Shown here piece after piece: positions 51,683-61,377 of a stretch of DNA of 64,000 nt (positions are counted from its first letter, which is position 1; every line of letters starts with the position of its first letter). This stretch comes from Pelagihabitans sp965238025 (GTDB taxonomy: Bacteria; Bacteroidota; Bacteroidia; Flavobacteriales; Flavobacteriaceae). The stretch is taken from the NCBI GenBank assembly GCA_965238025.1, contig OZ250162.1:992001-1056000 (forward strand). The letters run 5' to 3'. Under the pieces are notes generated by a model. The model was not told the origin of the DNA. It saw only the letters and a program-made list of their open reading frames with translations, and searched no databases. Position numbers and translations under genes: made by a program.

Positions 51683-53641
51683 TTAGTCTATTAAAGCCTC
51701 GATCATATTGAGAAAATAGTCAAAGCTGTTGTTGTGCCCCCCTGTGGCTGTACTCCAAATCAGTTCGCCTTTCATGGTATTTCCCTTGATTTTCTCAAAA
51801 TTGAACAGAACGTCCTCTGTATTCTCGGTTAAAAACCCAATTTTATTTCTTAAGTCGACGGGATAGGAATCTGCGGGTATCTGGGTAATGATCTTTTTAC
51901 CATTCACATACATGCTACTAACGTTCTTTTTCATATTACGTTTATGGCCACTAGATAGTTTGGACGCATAAGTGCCATTGCTAATCGAAGTCATGTCTTT
52001 TTTAGAGCTTCCCATAAAAAACATATCATCTTTAAACATCACGTAAAGATCAAAGGGGGAAGAACTTCCCATTGTTGTTAGCTTGTACATTCCGTTTGTG
52101 GCCTCTAGTTCCCCTTCCCTTATGCCAATGCGAACCAATTTATTGAACAGTTCTTTTTGTTCTGAGGAAAACATGAACATAAAATCTGGAACGGTCTCTG
52201 TCTTCGTCTTTTCGACCTCCTTGTAGTTATACTCCTCATCATACTCATAATCGGTATAGGTGACCTCCCTTTCAGAAAGATCGGTCAATACCAATAGCAT
52301 ATCGCCCCGTACAATTTCCGCAACCGCTTCTTCGTCTATTAATAGAGAAAACAGGTGGGCGCCCAAAGAGGCTACGTCTCTATACTCATTCGGTTCTTTT
52401 GTGTTGAATAAGTTATCGATTAAACCGGGGTATGCATTTAACATGCCTTCAACACTCATATTCATAGACCAATAACCCAACATGCGGTCTTCATTCAGGT
52501 AGCTGGTAAACTTCGGGTTAAACCTGCCTTTATATATCTGTTTGTAGAGGTCTACCATTTCGTCGTTCATGGTATATACCGTTTTTATGGCGGCGTGATC
52601 TTCTTCAAAGTCGAGTTTGGCCACTACAGACATGCCTCCATAGAACTTCTGTATGTCCATAAAACTATATGGATTGGATGCTCCGAAAAGATAACTGCTA
52701 GGCAGGGCACTCTCATAGATTTGCCCAAAATCGGCAATCCATGCGCTGGCCTCTTCATTTCCGTTACCAATGCTTTTAGCATAACTTGGGTTTCTTGTAA
52801 TGTCGCCTTGGGCATAGTTACCGGCCATTACGGCCATGGCTTTTGCCAAAGTAGCCTCGGCTAATTCCTTTCTTTGTGCAGCGCGTTCCGCATCCCGTTT
52901 TTTCCTTCTTTCTTCCCTTTCTGCTGCTTCTTCTTTGTATTCCTCGCTGTTATAATAATCATCGTACGAAGAATCAGTGGCATCTTCAACCTCTTCAATT
53001 GCTATGTCGGCCGCCTTCTCAACTACTTCAGCAGCTTCCTCAACTTCCCCAACCGTAATTTCATATGCCGGAGATTCTGCGGCCTCCGCTATTTCTTCTG
53101 CTGCTTCGGGGACCTCAACAGCCTCCTCTAATTCTTCATAGTAACTATAATCGTCGTAATAATCATTGGCCGTCGATTGGTCTTTGGCGAACATAAGCAA
53201 AAGGGTATTGCCATTCCATAGCCGTATCGCACCATCATATTCTTCTTGAATATAGGATAGCCCATTTTTGGTCATGATCGACTCTTGGTCCCATTTGCTT
53301 AAGAGGTTTTCAAATCCTTTTGAATCTTTGAGCGGTATCAGAAAACAATTGGTGTAAACACCCTCTTTCACATCTAAAAAATAATAGAAGTTCTTTTCTA
53401 AATCAAAGCCTGCGGCTTCAATATTTTCAACCTTACCATCAGATTGCTTTCCCAGTTGTTCTCCGAGCATCTTCCCTAATTTAGAACTCGAGAAATCCTC
53501 AACGGAAACCAGTTTTGTTAGTTTCTCACCTTTAATGGTAACAACGGCAGCAGCATTCGCCGGGATTTTGTTACGTAAGTCCTGGGCGGAAAGGCCTAAA
53601 GCAAAACAGAAAAACGTAATCGAGAGTATTGATTTTTTCAT
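51683..53641 (-). CDS. DUF4836-like exported protein
   Basis: 652 residues. Signal peptide ending LSAQ, then LRNKIPANAAAVVTIKGEKL, the usual DUF4836 opening. Residues about 165-265 are a low-complexity Glu/Ala/Tyr/Asp-rich insert (EEAAEVVEKAADIAIEEVED, EEAAEREERRKKRDAERAAQ) predicted to be coiled and very charged. The rest is beta-rich. Function unknown. Middle of a three-gene envelope operon. Confidence 0.65.
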   Translation of the reverse strand: MKKSILSITFFCFALGLSAQDLRNKIPANAAAVVTIKGEKLTKLVSVEDFSSSKLGKMLGEQLGKQSDGKVENIEAAGFDLEKNFYYFLDVKEGVYTNCFLIPLKDSKGFENLLSKWDQESIMTKNGLSYIQEEYDGAIRLWNGNTLLLMFAKDQSTANDYYDDYSYYEELEEAVEVPEAAEEIAEAAESPAYEITVGEVEEAAEVVEKAADIAIEEVEDATDSSYDDYYNSEEYKEEAAEREERRKKRDAERAAQRKELAEATLAKAMAVMAGNYAQGDITRNPSYAKSIGNGNEEASAWIADFGQIYESALPSSYLFGASNPYSFMDIQKFYGGMSVVAKLDFEEDHAAIKTVYTMNDEMVDLYKQIYKGRFNPKFTSYLNEDRMLGYWSMNMSVEGMLNAYPGLIDNLFNTKEPNEYRDVASLGAHLFSLLIDEEAVAEIVRGDMLLVLTDLSEREVTYTDYEYDEEYNYKEVEKTKTETVPDFMFMFSSEQKELFNKLVRIGIREGELEATNGMYKLTTMGSSSPFDLYVMFKDDMFFMGSSKKDMTSISNGTYASKLSSGHKRNMKKNVSSMYVNGKKIITQIPADSYPVDLRNKIGFLTENTEDVLFNFEKIKGNTMKGELIWSTATGGHNNSFDYFLNMIEALID

Positions 53642-53654
53642 GATAGGTCGGATT

Positions 53655-54341
53655 TTATTGGGTCAGTTGAATTTTATTTTGAACATTTTTTATGCCTGCT
53701 ATAAAGGACATCGCATCGATACGAAGCATCACGGCCTTTTTATTGGGCGATATTTTAGCGTTTTGATTGGAAACACTTTTTACAGGATTGTCAAAGCGAT
53801 AGATACAGGTATAGCTTGCATCGTCAAACACTTTTTTATCCTCTTTCCTCAGTCTGGCAAATGACGTCTTGATGCTCGTGTCATAATTGAAGTGACGCTG
53901 AAAAGTATTGGTTTTGTTTTCGTAAGAGAAGTTTTTAGTGGTAAAACTGGTACCCCCTTTCTTGTTCTGCTTTTGAATAAGTTCCTTAAAAATATCGTTT
54001 ACATTTTCGACCTGTTCAAAGTCGCATGCAATGGTAAAAATATAATTATCAAGGTCTTTTGTTTTTTTAATATTGCTAATACCCTCTGTTTTTTCTAAAT
54101 GTGTTACCACATCTATCATGGCTTCGTTCATATCATCTTCTGAAGGTACTTTGTGACCATTAATACTATCCAACATCATTATAGATGCCAATTTGGTCTT
54201 GCTCTTGCTCATATTCAAAGTTACGAGCATACTTCCGCTACCATCCCTATTGAGATTTATTTCCTCTAAAATTTCAAAACAACTGGTGCAGAGTAATAGA
54301 AAAGTAAAAAGAAAGCAATAGGTAAGGGTTTTACGGAGCAT
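53655..54341 (-). CDS. Predicted lipoprotein
   Basis: 228 residues. Lipoprotein signal LTYCFLFTFLLLCTSCFEI, then EINLNRDGSGSMLVTLNMSK, a start common to a Bacteroidota family of small envelope lipoproteins. First gene of the 54341-to-50269 operon (14 nt to the next gene). Function unknown. Confidence 0.65.
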   Translation of the reverse strand: MLRKTLTYCFLFTFLLLCTSCFEILEEINLNRDGSGSMLVTLNMSKSKTKLASIMMLDSINGHKVPSEDDMNEAMIDVVTHLEKTEGISNIKKTKDLDNYIFTIACDFEQVENVNDIFKELIQKQNKKGGTSFTTKNFSYENKTNTFQRHFNYDTSIKTSFARLRKEDKKVFDDASYTCIYRFDNPVKSVSNQNAKISPNKKAVMLRIDAMSFIAGIKNVQNKIQLTQ

Positions 54342-54502
54342 TTAATTTGATTAAATAGTGTCTGTTGTAAACTACTTTATTTTCGGAAAATTGTGCAACT
54401 GTAGTGCCACAAATGAAATTCAACACAAAAATATGGTATAATGTTAAAATTAAAAGTCCTATGAAATATGAAAAGCGTATCCCTGAAAAAAGAATACAAA
54501 AA

Positions 54503-54525
54503 AAGCCCTGAACGTTACAGGGCTT
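54503..54525 (-). terminator. Terminator after accC
   Basis: Minus strand: AAGCCCTG, loop TAACGTT, CAGGGCTT, then seven T. Confidence 0.85.
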
Positions 54526-54530
54526 AAATT

Positions 54531-55880
54531 TTACTCATCTAGTGGTTCCATTTCAAAGTCTTCCATGAACTTGGTGGTATAGTTTCCCGCAAGATAGTCC
54601 GGATGATCCATTAACTGCCTATGGAACGGTATTGTCGTTTTAATACCTTCGATTACAAACTCGTCTAGGGCGCGTTTCATTTTATTGATCGCCTCTTCCC
54701 TTGTTTGCGCCGTGGTTATCAACTTGGCAATCATAGAATCGTAGTTTGGTGGAATCACATAACCGCTATACACATGTGTATCCATTCGCACCCCATGCCC
54801 CCCAGGGGTATGCAGCGTAGTTATTTTTCCCGGCGAAGGTCTAAAATCGTTGTAAGGATCCTCGGCATTAATACGGCATTCTATAGAATGTAGTTTGGGC
54901 AGATAGTTCTTACCAGAAATGGGAACCCCTCCCGCCACTAGAATTTGCTCGCGAATCAAATCATAGTCGATTACCTGTTCGGTAATAGGGTGCTCCACTT
55001 GAATACGCGTGTTCATCTCCATAAAATAGAAATTCCTGTGCTTATCCACTAAAAATTCAACGGTACCCGCTCCTTCATATTTTATATATTCTGCAGCTTT
55101 TACAGCTGCTTTGCCCATATCGTCCCTAAGCTTATCGGTCATAAAAGGTGATGGGGTTTCTTCGGTCAACTTCTGGTGCCTCCTTTGTACTGAACAATCC
55201 CTCTCCGATAAGTGGCAGGCCTTACCATATTGATCACCAACTATTTGAATTTCGATATGTCGTGGCTCTTCAATCAATTTTTCCATATACATACCTCCAT
55301 TCCCAAAGGCGGCAGTCGCCTCTTGTACGGCGCTTTCAAAAAGGTCTTCCATTTCCTCTTCCGCCCAAACAGCTCGCATTCCTTTTCCCCCTCCACCGGC
55401 CGTAGCTTTGATCATGACGGGGTAACCCATTTTTTTGGCAATCTTTTTGGCCTCGGTAACATCTTTCAGCAGACCATCAGACCCGGGAATACAGGGAACA
55501 CCAGCAGCCTTCATCGTTTCTTTGGCTGTTGCCTTATCGCCCATGCGGTCAATTTGATCCCCAGAGGCACCAATAAACTTAATGTCGTGTTCCGCACATA
55601 TTTTGGAGAAATTGGAATTTTCAGATAAAAATCCATATCCCGGATGAATCGCATCGGCATTGGTAATCTCTGCCGCTGCTAAAATATTTGTGATTTTCAG
55701 ATACGATTCACTACTTGGTGCCGGACCAATACAAACCGCCTCATCGGCAAATCGCACATGAAGGCTCTCTTCGTCTGCCTTTGAATAGACCGCTACCGTT
55801 TTTATACCCATCTCTTTGCAGGTACGTATAACGCGAAGTGCAATCTCTCCCCTATTGGCAATTAATATTTTCTTGAACAT
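54531..55880 (-). CDS. accC: Acetyl-CoA carboxylase, biotin carboxylase subunit
   Basis: 449 residues, ATP-grasp enzyme. MFKKILIANRGEIALRVIR, HPGYGFLSENSNFSK, the Gly-rich ATP loop TAGGGGKGMRAVW (about 163-175), EMNTRIQVEHPITEQV and C-terminal DSMIAKLI. Carboxylates biotin on AccB using ATP and bicarbonate, the first step of fatty-acid synthesis. Last gene of the yceD-accC operon. Confidence 0.96.
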   Translation of the reverse strand: MFKKILIANRGEIALRVIRTCKEMGIKTVAVYSKADEESLHVRFADEAVCIGPAPSSESYLKITNILAAAEITNADAIHPGYGFLSENSNFSKICAEHDIKFIGASGDQIDRMGDKATAKETMKAAGVPCIPGSDGLLKDVTEAKKIAKKMGYPVMIKATAGGGGKGMRAVWAEEEMEDLFESAVQEATAAFGNGGMYMEKLIEEPRHIEIQIVGDQYGKACHLSERDCSVQRRHQKLTEETPSPFMTDKLRDDMGKAAVKAAEYIKYEGAGTVEFLVDKHRNFYFMEMNTRIQVEHPITEQVIDYDLIREQILVAGGVPISGKNYLPKLHSIECRINAEDPYNDFRPSPGKITTLHTPGGHGVRMDTHVYSGYVIPPNYDSMIAKLITTAQTREEAINKMKRALDEFVIEGIKTTIPFHRQLMDHPDYLAGNYTTKFMEDFEMEPLDE

Positions 55881-55965
55881 CTTTTAAAAATTTTAAGTTC
55901 TAAGTTTTAAGCTCTAAATACAAGTAATCAATCCTTGTATTTAACATTCAACACTTAAAATTTAT

Positions 55966-56451
55966 TTATGATGGATCCACCAAAAAGAGTGGTTGGTCAA
56001 ATTCTACTGGTGACGAATCATCTACCAATATCTTCACAATCTTACCCGAAACCTCCGATTCAATATCGTTGAACAGCTTCATTGCCTCAATTACGCATAA
56101 TACGTCACCCTGGCCAATGTTATCACCTACCTCCACAAAGGACGGCTTGTCAGGAGAGGGCTTTCTATAAAATGTTCCGATAATTGGGGATTTTATCGTA
56201 ATGTACTTCGAATCATCCTCGGCAGAAGTATCGCCTGTCCCTGGATTGGCAGCTGGCACCTCCGCCTGTATTTGTGCAACTGGGGCGGGGGCTTGTGCCA
56301 CAGGAATCTGTTGCACAATAGTAGTCTCCTGACCGGTATTCAACGCACCCGTTCTAATGGTAATCTTTACGTCGTCCATCTCCAATTTTACCTCGGTAGC
56401 CCCAGACTTGGCGACAAATTTGATTAGGTTTTGAATTTCTTTAATATCCAT
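55966..56451 (-). CDS. accB: Biotin carboxyl carrier protein of acetyl-CoA carboxylase
   Basis: 161 residues. N-terminal helix, a Pro/Ala/Gln linker (VAQAPAPVAQIQAEVPAA) and the biotinyl domain with the modified Lys in CVIEAMKLFNDIES (about 125). Carries biotin between carboxylase and transferase. Confidence 0.95.
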   Translation of the reverse strand: MDIKEIQNLIKFVAKSGATEVKLEMDDVKITIRTGALNTGQETTIVQQIPVAQAPAPVAQIQAEVPAANPGTGDTSAEDDSKYITIKSPIIGTFYRKPSPDKPSFVEVGDNIGQGDVLCVIEAMKLFNDIESEVSGKIVKILVDDSSPVEFDQPLFLVDPS

Positions 56452-56472
56452 GTAACAGTTTTTAAAAGTAAG

Positions 56473-57468
56473 TTAGTTATAGGCCCATTTTAGCAAAATC
56501 GAGCCCCAAGTAAATCCGCCTCCGAAGGCGGCAAAAACCAGGTTGTCTCCCTTTTTAAGTTGGTCTTCATAATCATTCAATAATAATGGCAATGTGGCCG
56601 AAGTGGTATTACCATATCGTTGTATATTCATCAATACTTTATCTCTGGATATACCCATACGATTAGCTGTGGCATCGATTATTCGTTTATTGGCCTGATG
56701 GGGCACCAACCAAGATACGTCAGTATGGTCCAGATTATTTCTTTTCATTATTTTCTCAGCGACATCCGCCATATTCGAAACAGCAAATTTGAATACCGAT
56801 TTCCCATCTTGAAAAATATAGTGTTGCCGTGCCGCTACGGTTTCAGCCGAAGCTGGCAACAATGAGCCTCCGGCAGGCATTCCCAAAAATTTGCGGCCTG
56901 TGCCGTCAGATCGAAGGTATTCGTCCTGAAAGCCCAATCCATCTGTATTGGGCTCAAAAAGTACCGCTCCCGCTCCATCACCAAAAATAATGCACGTAGT
57001 ACGGTCGGTATAGTCAAGAATAGAGGACATCTTGTCGGCCCCTATTAAAAGTACTTTCTTGTATCGTCCGGATTCAATATAGCTAGATGCGGTAGACATT
57101 CCGTATAGGAAGCTTGAACATGCCGCCAATAAATCGTAGGCAAAGGCATTGGTCGCTCCTATTTCCGAAGCCACAAAAGCAGCCGTGGACGCTACTGTGC
57201 TATCCGGAGTCGCTGTGGCGACCATTATCAAGTCTATTTCAAGAGGGTCAATGTCTTTTTTTTGAAGAAGGTTGGCGACAGCTTTTATGGCCAAATAGGA
57301 AGACCCTTCACCCTCATCATCCTTTAAAATCCTTCTCTCCTTTATTCCAGTTCTCGAAGTTATCCATTCATCATTCGTATCTACCATTTCCTCCAACATT
57401 TTGTTGGTCATTACGAATTGCGGAACATACCCCCCAACGGCGGTGATTGCTGCGGTTATTTTACCCAT
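56473..57468 (-). CDS. fabH: Beta-ketoacyl-ACP synthase III
   Basis: 331 residues. Active-site Cys in LLAACSSFLYGM (about 112-116), His in WLVPHQANKRIIDA (about 255) and Asn downstream, with GGGFTWGSILLKW at the C terminus. Condenses acetyl-CoA with malonyl-ACP to start fatty-acid chains. In the classic rpmF-fabH neighbourhood, though plsX is absent here. Confidence 0.95.
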   Translation of the reverse strand: MGKITAAITAVGGYVPQFVMTNKMLEEMVDTNDEWITSRTGIKERRILKDDEGEGSSYLAIKAVANLLQKKDIDPLEIDLIMVATATPDSTVASTAAFVASEIGATNAFAYDLLAACSSFLYGMSTASSYIESGRYKKVLLIGADKMSSILDYTDRTTCIIFGDGAGAVLFEPNTDGLGFQDEYLRSDGTGRKFLGMPAGGSLLPASAETVAARQHYIFQDGKSVFKFAVSNMADVAEKIMKRNNLDHTDVSWLVPHQANKRIIDATANRMGISRDKVLMNIQRYGNTTSATLPLLLNDYEDQLKKGDNLVFAAFGGGFTWGSILLKWAYN

Positions 57469-57622
57469 GCTGTAGTCGCTTTTGTATCAAAAACATGCAA
57501 AAATGGCACAAAATTGTTGAAAATTAGTCAATTCTCAGGACTTTTTGCTGAAAAAACACCATTTTCGAAAAGTTTCTGATTTATCGTCTTTAGTAGCTAA
57601 TAAATTAAACAATGGCATAAAA

Positions 57623-57649
57623 AAACTCCCTGCCATATGGTGGGAGTTT
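57623..57649 (-). terminator. Terminator-like hairpin after rpmF
   Basis: Minus strand: AAACTCCC, loop, GGGAGTTT, then TTTTTT. It lies between rpmF and fabH, so it may set the ratio of ribosomal protein to fatty-acid enzymes by partial termination. Confidence 0.75.
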
Positions 57650-57672
57650 AATTCTATTTTCTTGAGGGACTA

Positions 57673-57867
57673 TTAGGCTTCTGCCTCGGTCTTGTCAATT
57701 AAAACCTGACCTTTATAGTACAACTTTCCTTCGTGCCAGTGTGCCCTATGGAACAAGTGCATTTCACCTGTTGTTGGGTCAGTTGCCAAAGTTGGTGCTA
57801 CCGCTTTGTAATGCGTTCTTCTTTTATCTCTTCTAGTTCTTGATATTTTTCTCTTAGGATGTGCCAT
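57673..57867 (-). CDS. rpmF: 50S ribosomal protein L32
   Basis: 64 residues: MAHPKRKISRTRRDKRRTHY, then HLFHRAHWHEGKLYYKGQVL. The Cys pairs of zinc-type L32 are absent. 7 nt after the yceD stop. Confidence 0.95.
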   Translation of the reverse strand: MAHPKRKISRTRRDKRRTHYKAVAPTLATDPTTGEMHLFHRAHWHEGKLYYKGQVLIDKTEAEA

Positions 57868-57874
57868 TGATCAC

Positions 57875-58405
57875 TTATTTATCCGTTATTAACTTTTTTA
57901 ATGCATCCCATCGGGGATCGTTTTTGTCTTTATCTTCTTTAATTTCTTTTGGCTGCAGGTCTTCCAATCTTTTCAACGCTTCCGATTTTAGACTGCCATC
58001 CGCTATTCCTGGATGTACTCTTTTTTGAGGAACGGCCAACACCAACATTTCATATACGTATTGGGCTACATTTACTTTATGCTCCCCATGGGGAATGACT
58101 AAAATCTCATCATCCTCATCGTTGTACTCTTCCCCGAATTTCACCACCATTTGCATCTGGGATGCAATTGGTTGGTCAAAAGGTTCCCCTGTTACATCAC
58201 AAAATACGTTTACCGTACCCTTGGCGTCAAAATCAAGCTCTAACATAGTGCTCGTTTTGTTCAATATAACTGTTACGCTTACGTTGGTCGCATTAAATTC
58301 ATCATACCCAAAAGACTCAAAGAACGTATTTTCAATTAGGTAATTAAATTCGTGTTTTCCCTGTTTCAATCCTGAAAAAGGAATATTGTATTCCTTGTGC
58401 TTCAT
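57875..58405 (-). CDS. yceD: DUF177 (YceD) protein
   Basis: 176 residues. FCDVTGEPFDQPIASQMQMV with C-x-x-C reduced to one Cys, VNVAQYVYEMLVLAVPQKRV and a C terminus DPRWDALKKLI are the DUF177 signature. Plant and bacterial homologues act in 23S rRNA accumulation. First gene of the operon behind a strong promoter. Confidence 0.9.
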   Translation of the reverse strand: MKHKEYNIPFSGLKQGKHEFNYLIENTFFESFGYDEFNATNVSVTVILNKTSTMLELDFDAKGTVNVFCDVTGEPFDQPIASQMQMVVKFGEEYNDEDDEILVIPHGEHKVNVAQYVYEMLVLAVPQKRVHPGIADGSLKSEALKRLEDLQPKEIKEDKDKNDPRWDALKKLITDK

Positions 58406-58476
58406 CCTTTTACAACACTAATTTAACCTAGAGCCCATCTTACCTTTCCTGAATTTATTTCAGGATTGACGGGCTG

Positions 58477-58506
58477 CAAAGATACTATTATTTTAAATAT
58501 TGGCAA
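58477..58506 (-). promoter_or_regulatory. Bacteroidota promoter of the yceD-rpmF-fabH-accB-accC operon
   Basis: Minus strand: TTG, exactly 19 nt, TATCTTTG, the phylum consensus. About 70 nt upstream of yceD. It supports the taxonomic call and the reading of the leader-unit promoters. Confidence 0.8.
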
Positions 58507-58572
58507 TTTTATGGCAAAAGAAAAAAGGCCTGTCTCGCAGAAGGGGAAAAGACCTTCGGAAACTAGGTTGTA

Positions 58573-59619
58573 CTAACGTCTTACTTTCTGTTTTTGAAGT
58601 GGATTTTCGGTTAGTTCACCGTACTCCTGACGGCTTCTAAAAATCTGGATAGCTGAAAATACCGCTTCCTTAAAAGAGCTGTGGTCAGCTTGCCCCTTTC
58701 CTGCAATCTCATAGGCCGTTCCGTGGTCTGGAGAGGTGCGCACTTTTTTTAGCCCAGCGGTATAATTTACTCCCTTTCCGAATGAAAGTGTTTTGAAGGG
58801 TATGAGTCCTTGATCGTGATAAGCTGCTAAAACCGCATCGAAGTTTTTGTATCCGTCCGATCCGAAAAAACTATCGGCCGAATAAGGCCCAAATACCAAA
58901 TGGCCGGCATCTGACATTTCTTTGATTACCGGTTTCAAAACTGCATCATCCTCTTTCCCAATTACGCCATTGTCCCCGCTATGCGGGTTAATTCCCAACA
59001 AGGCAATTTTGGGGCGACGAATACCAAAATCCATCGTTAAGGATTTCTCTATGGTACGCACTTTTGTTCGAATTAAAATAGGGTTGATAGCAGCAGGTGC
59101 GTCTTTTACGGCAACATGATCCGTAAGTAGTCCAATCCTAAGGTTATCACTAACCATAAACATTAAACTTTCACCCTCTAGTTCCTGCGCCAGAAAGTCT
59201 GTATGGCCGGGGAATTTAAAATCGTCTGCCTGTATGTTGTTCTTATTGATAGGAGCGGTAACCAAAACATCTATTTCGTCATTTTTCAACGCTTCAACTG
59301 CAGCTTTTAAGGACTTTATCGCATATTTTCCGGCAGCCTCGGTTTCCTCACCAAACTGTAGCTCGGGAACTTCCTTCCAAACATTCAATACATTGACCTT
59401 CCCGTCTAAGGCTTTTGAACATTCGTGAATACCATTGTAGTTAATTGAAATGTTCAGAGCGTTTTTCTGTCCGGAAATGGTTTTATTGGATGCAAAAATA
59501 ATAGGCGTACAAAAGTCTAACATACGGGCATCCTCAAAGGTTTTTAAAACTACCTCGCAACCAATTCCGTTAAGGTCGCCAATAGATATCCCCAATTTTA
59601 TTTTCCCGTTTTCACCCAT
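58573..59619 (-). CDS. pdxA: 4-hydroxythreonine-4-phosphate dehydrogenase PdxA
   Basis: 348 residues. GISIGDLNGIGCEVVLKTF, VTAPINKNNIQ, FPGHTDFLAQ with metal His, LGINPHSGDNGVIG and AYHDQGLIPFKTL are PdxA motifs. NAD-dependent step of pyridoxal-phosphate synthesis. Divergent from ribE with 60 nt between. Confidence 0.94.
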   Translation of the reverse strand: MGENGKIKLGISIGDLNGIGCEVVLKTFEDARMLDFCTPIIFASNKTISGQKNALNISINYNGIHECSKALDGKVNVLNVWKEVPELQFGEETEAAGKYAIKSLKAAVEALKNDEIDVLVTAPINKNNIQADDFKFPGHTDFLAQELEGESLMFMVSDNLRIGLLTDHVAVKDAPAAINPILIRTKVRTIEKSLTMDFGIRRPKIALLGINPHSGDNGVIGKEDDAVLKPVIKEMSDAGHLVFGPYSADSFFGSDGYKNFDAVLAAYHDQGLIPFKTLSFGKGVNYTAGLKKVRTSPDHGTAYEIAGKGQADHSSFKEAVFSAIQIFRSRQEYGELTENPLQKQKVRR

Positions 59620-59679
59620 GATATTCTTTACCTTTGTACTTGCGACATGAAACGCAAAACTACTTAATTTTAACGGAAG

Positions 59680-60267
59680 ATGTTTACGGGAATAATCGAA
59701 ACTTTAGGCGAGGTAAGCGAATTGAAAAGGGATGGCGGCAATCTGCATATTACCATTTCCACACCCTTGGCCAAGGAGCTAAAGATTGACCAAAGCGTTG
59801 CCCATAATGGGGTTTGTTTAACCGTAGTTGCTTCGGATTCTGACAAATATACGGTTACAGCAATTGAAGAAACTTTGCAAAAAACGAATCTAGGAAACCT
59901 AAAAATAGGTGAAAACGTAAATCTTGAGCGCGCTATGGTCTTAGGTAGCCGATTAGACGGGCATCTGGTACAGGGCCATATAGATCAAACCGGTATTTGT
60001 ACTTCTGTAGAGAAAAAAGATGGGAGTTGGATTTTTTCCTTTGAGTACGACGTCACAATGGGGAACCCTACGATTGAAAAAGGCTCTATCACTATTGATG
60101 GCACTAGTCTTACCGTTGTAAATTCCGGCAAAAATACTTTTAGTGTTGCCATTATACCTTATACTTATGAAAATACCAGGTTCAATACCTATAAAACTGG
60201 TACGGTGGTCAACTTGGAGTTTGATGTTATAGGGAAGTATGTTGCTAAATTATATGGTGCTCGCTAG
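59680..60267 (+). CDS. ribE: Riboflavin synthase alpha chain
   Basis: 195 residues, two lumazine-binding repeats: MFTGIIETLGEVSELKRDGG with HNGVCLTVV (first) and GHLVQGHIDQTGICTSVEKK with GTSLTVV (second). Dismutates two 6,7-dimethyl-8-ribityllumazines to riboflavin. Usual length. Confidence 0.95.
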   Translation: MFTGIIETLGEVSELKRDGGNLHITISTPLAKELKIDQSVAHNGVCLTVVASDSDKYTVTAIEETLQKTNLGNLKIGENVNLERAMVLGSRLDGHLVQGHIDQTGICTSVEKKDGSWIFSFEYDVTMGNPTIEKGSITIDGTSLTVVNSGKNTFSVAIIPYTYENTRFNTYKTGTVVNLEFDVIGKYVAKLYGAR

Positions 60268-60279
60268 GCCAATCTGCAA

Positions 60280-61371
60280 TCATACTTTTATAAAAATCTT
60301 TTTCTGGTACAGCACGTAACCTAAAAAGACGTAGAAAGCGACCACGCTCAGCCCATAGAGCAGGGAAGACATTTGCATTGATATAGCATCTTGCACATAA
60401 ATCGTGTTAAACAACCATCCGTGTAGCGAAGTCTCCCCAATCTTGATCATTCCCATCAATTTACTAACAAAGCTTGATAAAAAATATAAAATTAGAGCGT
60501 TGGCTCCGGCGTATCTGAAAATGCTCCCAAATTGGATTCCCTTGATGTCCGTTAGATAATAGATCAAGGCCAAAATCAGGTTGGCCCAGCCAGCAGTAAC
60601 CAATACAAAACTGCTTGTCCAAAGTGCTTTGTTGATGGGAAAAAAAATATCCCAAACATGTCCGATAATCAACATTGCCCCGCCAATCCCCATTAAAATG
60701 GTAGCCTTTTTTTCCTGTTTTGAGGTTAAAACAAGTCCCGTGAAAATGCCTAACAACGCGCTAACTATCGAGGGAATTGTGCTTAGCAAACCCTCCGGGT
60801 CATAATCGGCCTTGTAATTATGTGTGCCGAAAACCTGCACATCTAAATAGTTGGCCAAGTTATTCGGAGCCCTTGCCAAAGTTGATTCTATCCCGTTCAC
60901 AGGAACAAAAACCATAAGTAACCAATAGCCGACCAACAGTGCGGCGGCAATGCCGATGAGTGTTTTCCAATTAAAATTCAAAAACAAGATAGATGCAAAA
61001 AAGAATACTACGCCGATACGCTGTAATACCCCAGGAAACCGTATATCGGCAAAATCCTTTATAAATGGAAAGGTCAGGGTAAATGCCCCAAGAAAAAGTC
61101 CTAATCCAATAAGTTTTAATGTTCGTACCGATATTTTTTTATAAGTGGCCTTGGTTGCGATTTTGTTTTTATATGAAAAAACAATCGAGGTACCCACAAT
61201 GAACAGAAAGAACGGAAACACCAAATCTGTTGGAGTATACCCGTGCCACTTCGCATGTAGAAATGGCGCATAAACGGCAGACCATGTTCCCGGTGTATTC
61301 ACCAAAATCATTAGCACAATGGTCATGCCCCTAAAAATATCTACTGAAAGGATTCGATTTTTCATGATCAC
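60280..61371 (-). CDS. NagX/DUF5009-like membrane acyltransferase
   Basis: 363 residues, about ten spans. RILSVDIFRGMTIVLMILVN and HAKWHGYTPTDLVFPFFLFI are the conserved start of heparan-alpha-glucosaminide acetyltransferase-like proteins (catalytic His in the second). Such genes often go with amino-sugar use. Next to a sodium/solute symporter, this suggests sugar transport and modification. Confidence 0.8.
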   Translation of the reverse strand: MIMKNRILSVDIFRGMTIVLMILVNTPGTWSAVYAPFLHAKWHGYTPTDLVFPFFLFIVGTSIVFSYKNKIATKATYKKISVRTLKLIGLGLFLGAFTLTFPFIKDFADIRFPGVLQRIGVVFFFASILFLNFNWKTLIGIAAALLVGYWLLMVFVPVNGIESTLARAPNNLANYLDVQVFGTHNYKADYDPEGLLSTIPSIVSALLGIFTGLVLTSKQEKKATILMGIGGAMLIIGHVWDIFFPINKALWTSSFVLVTAGWANLILALIYYLTDIKGIQFGSIFRYAGANALILYFLSSFVSKLMGMIKIGETSLHGWLFNTIYVQDAISMQMSSLLYGLSVVAFYVFLGYVLYQKKIFIKV

Positions 61372-61377
61372 TGTTTT

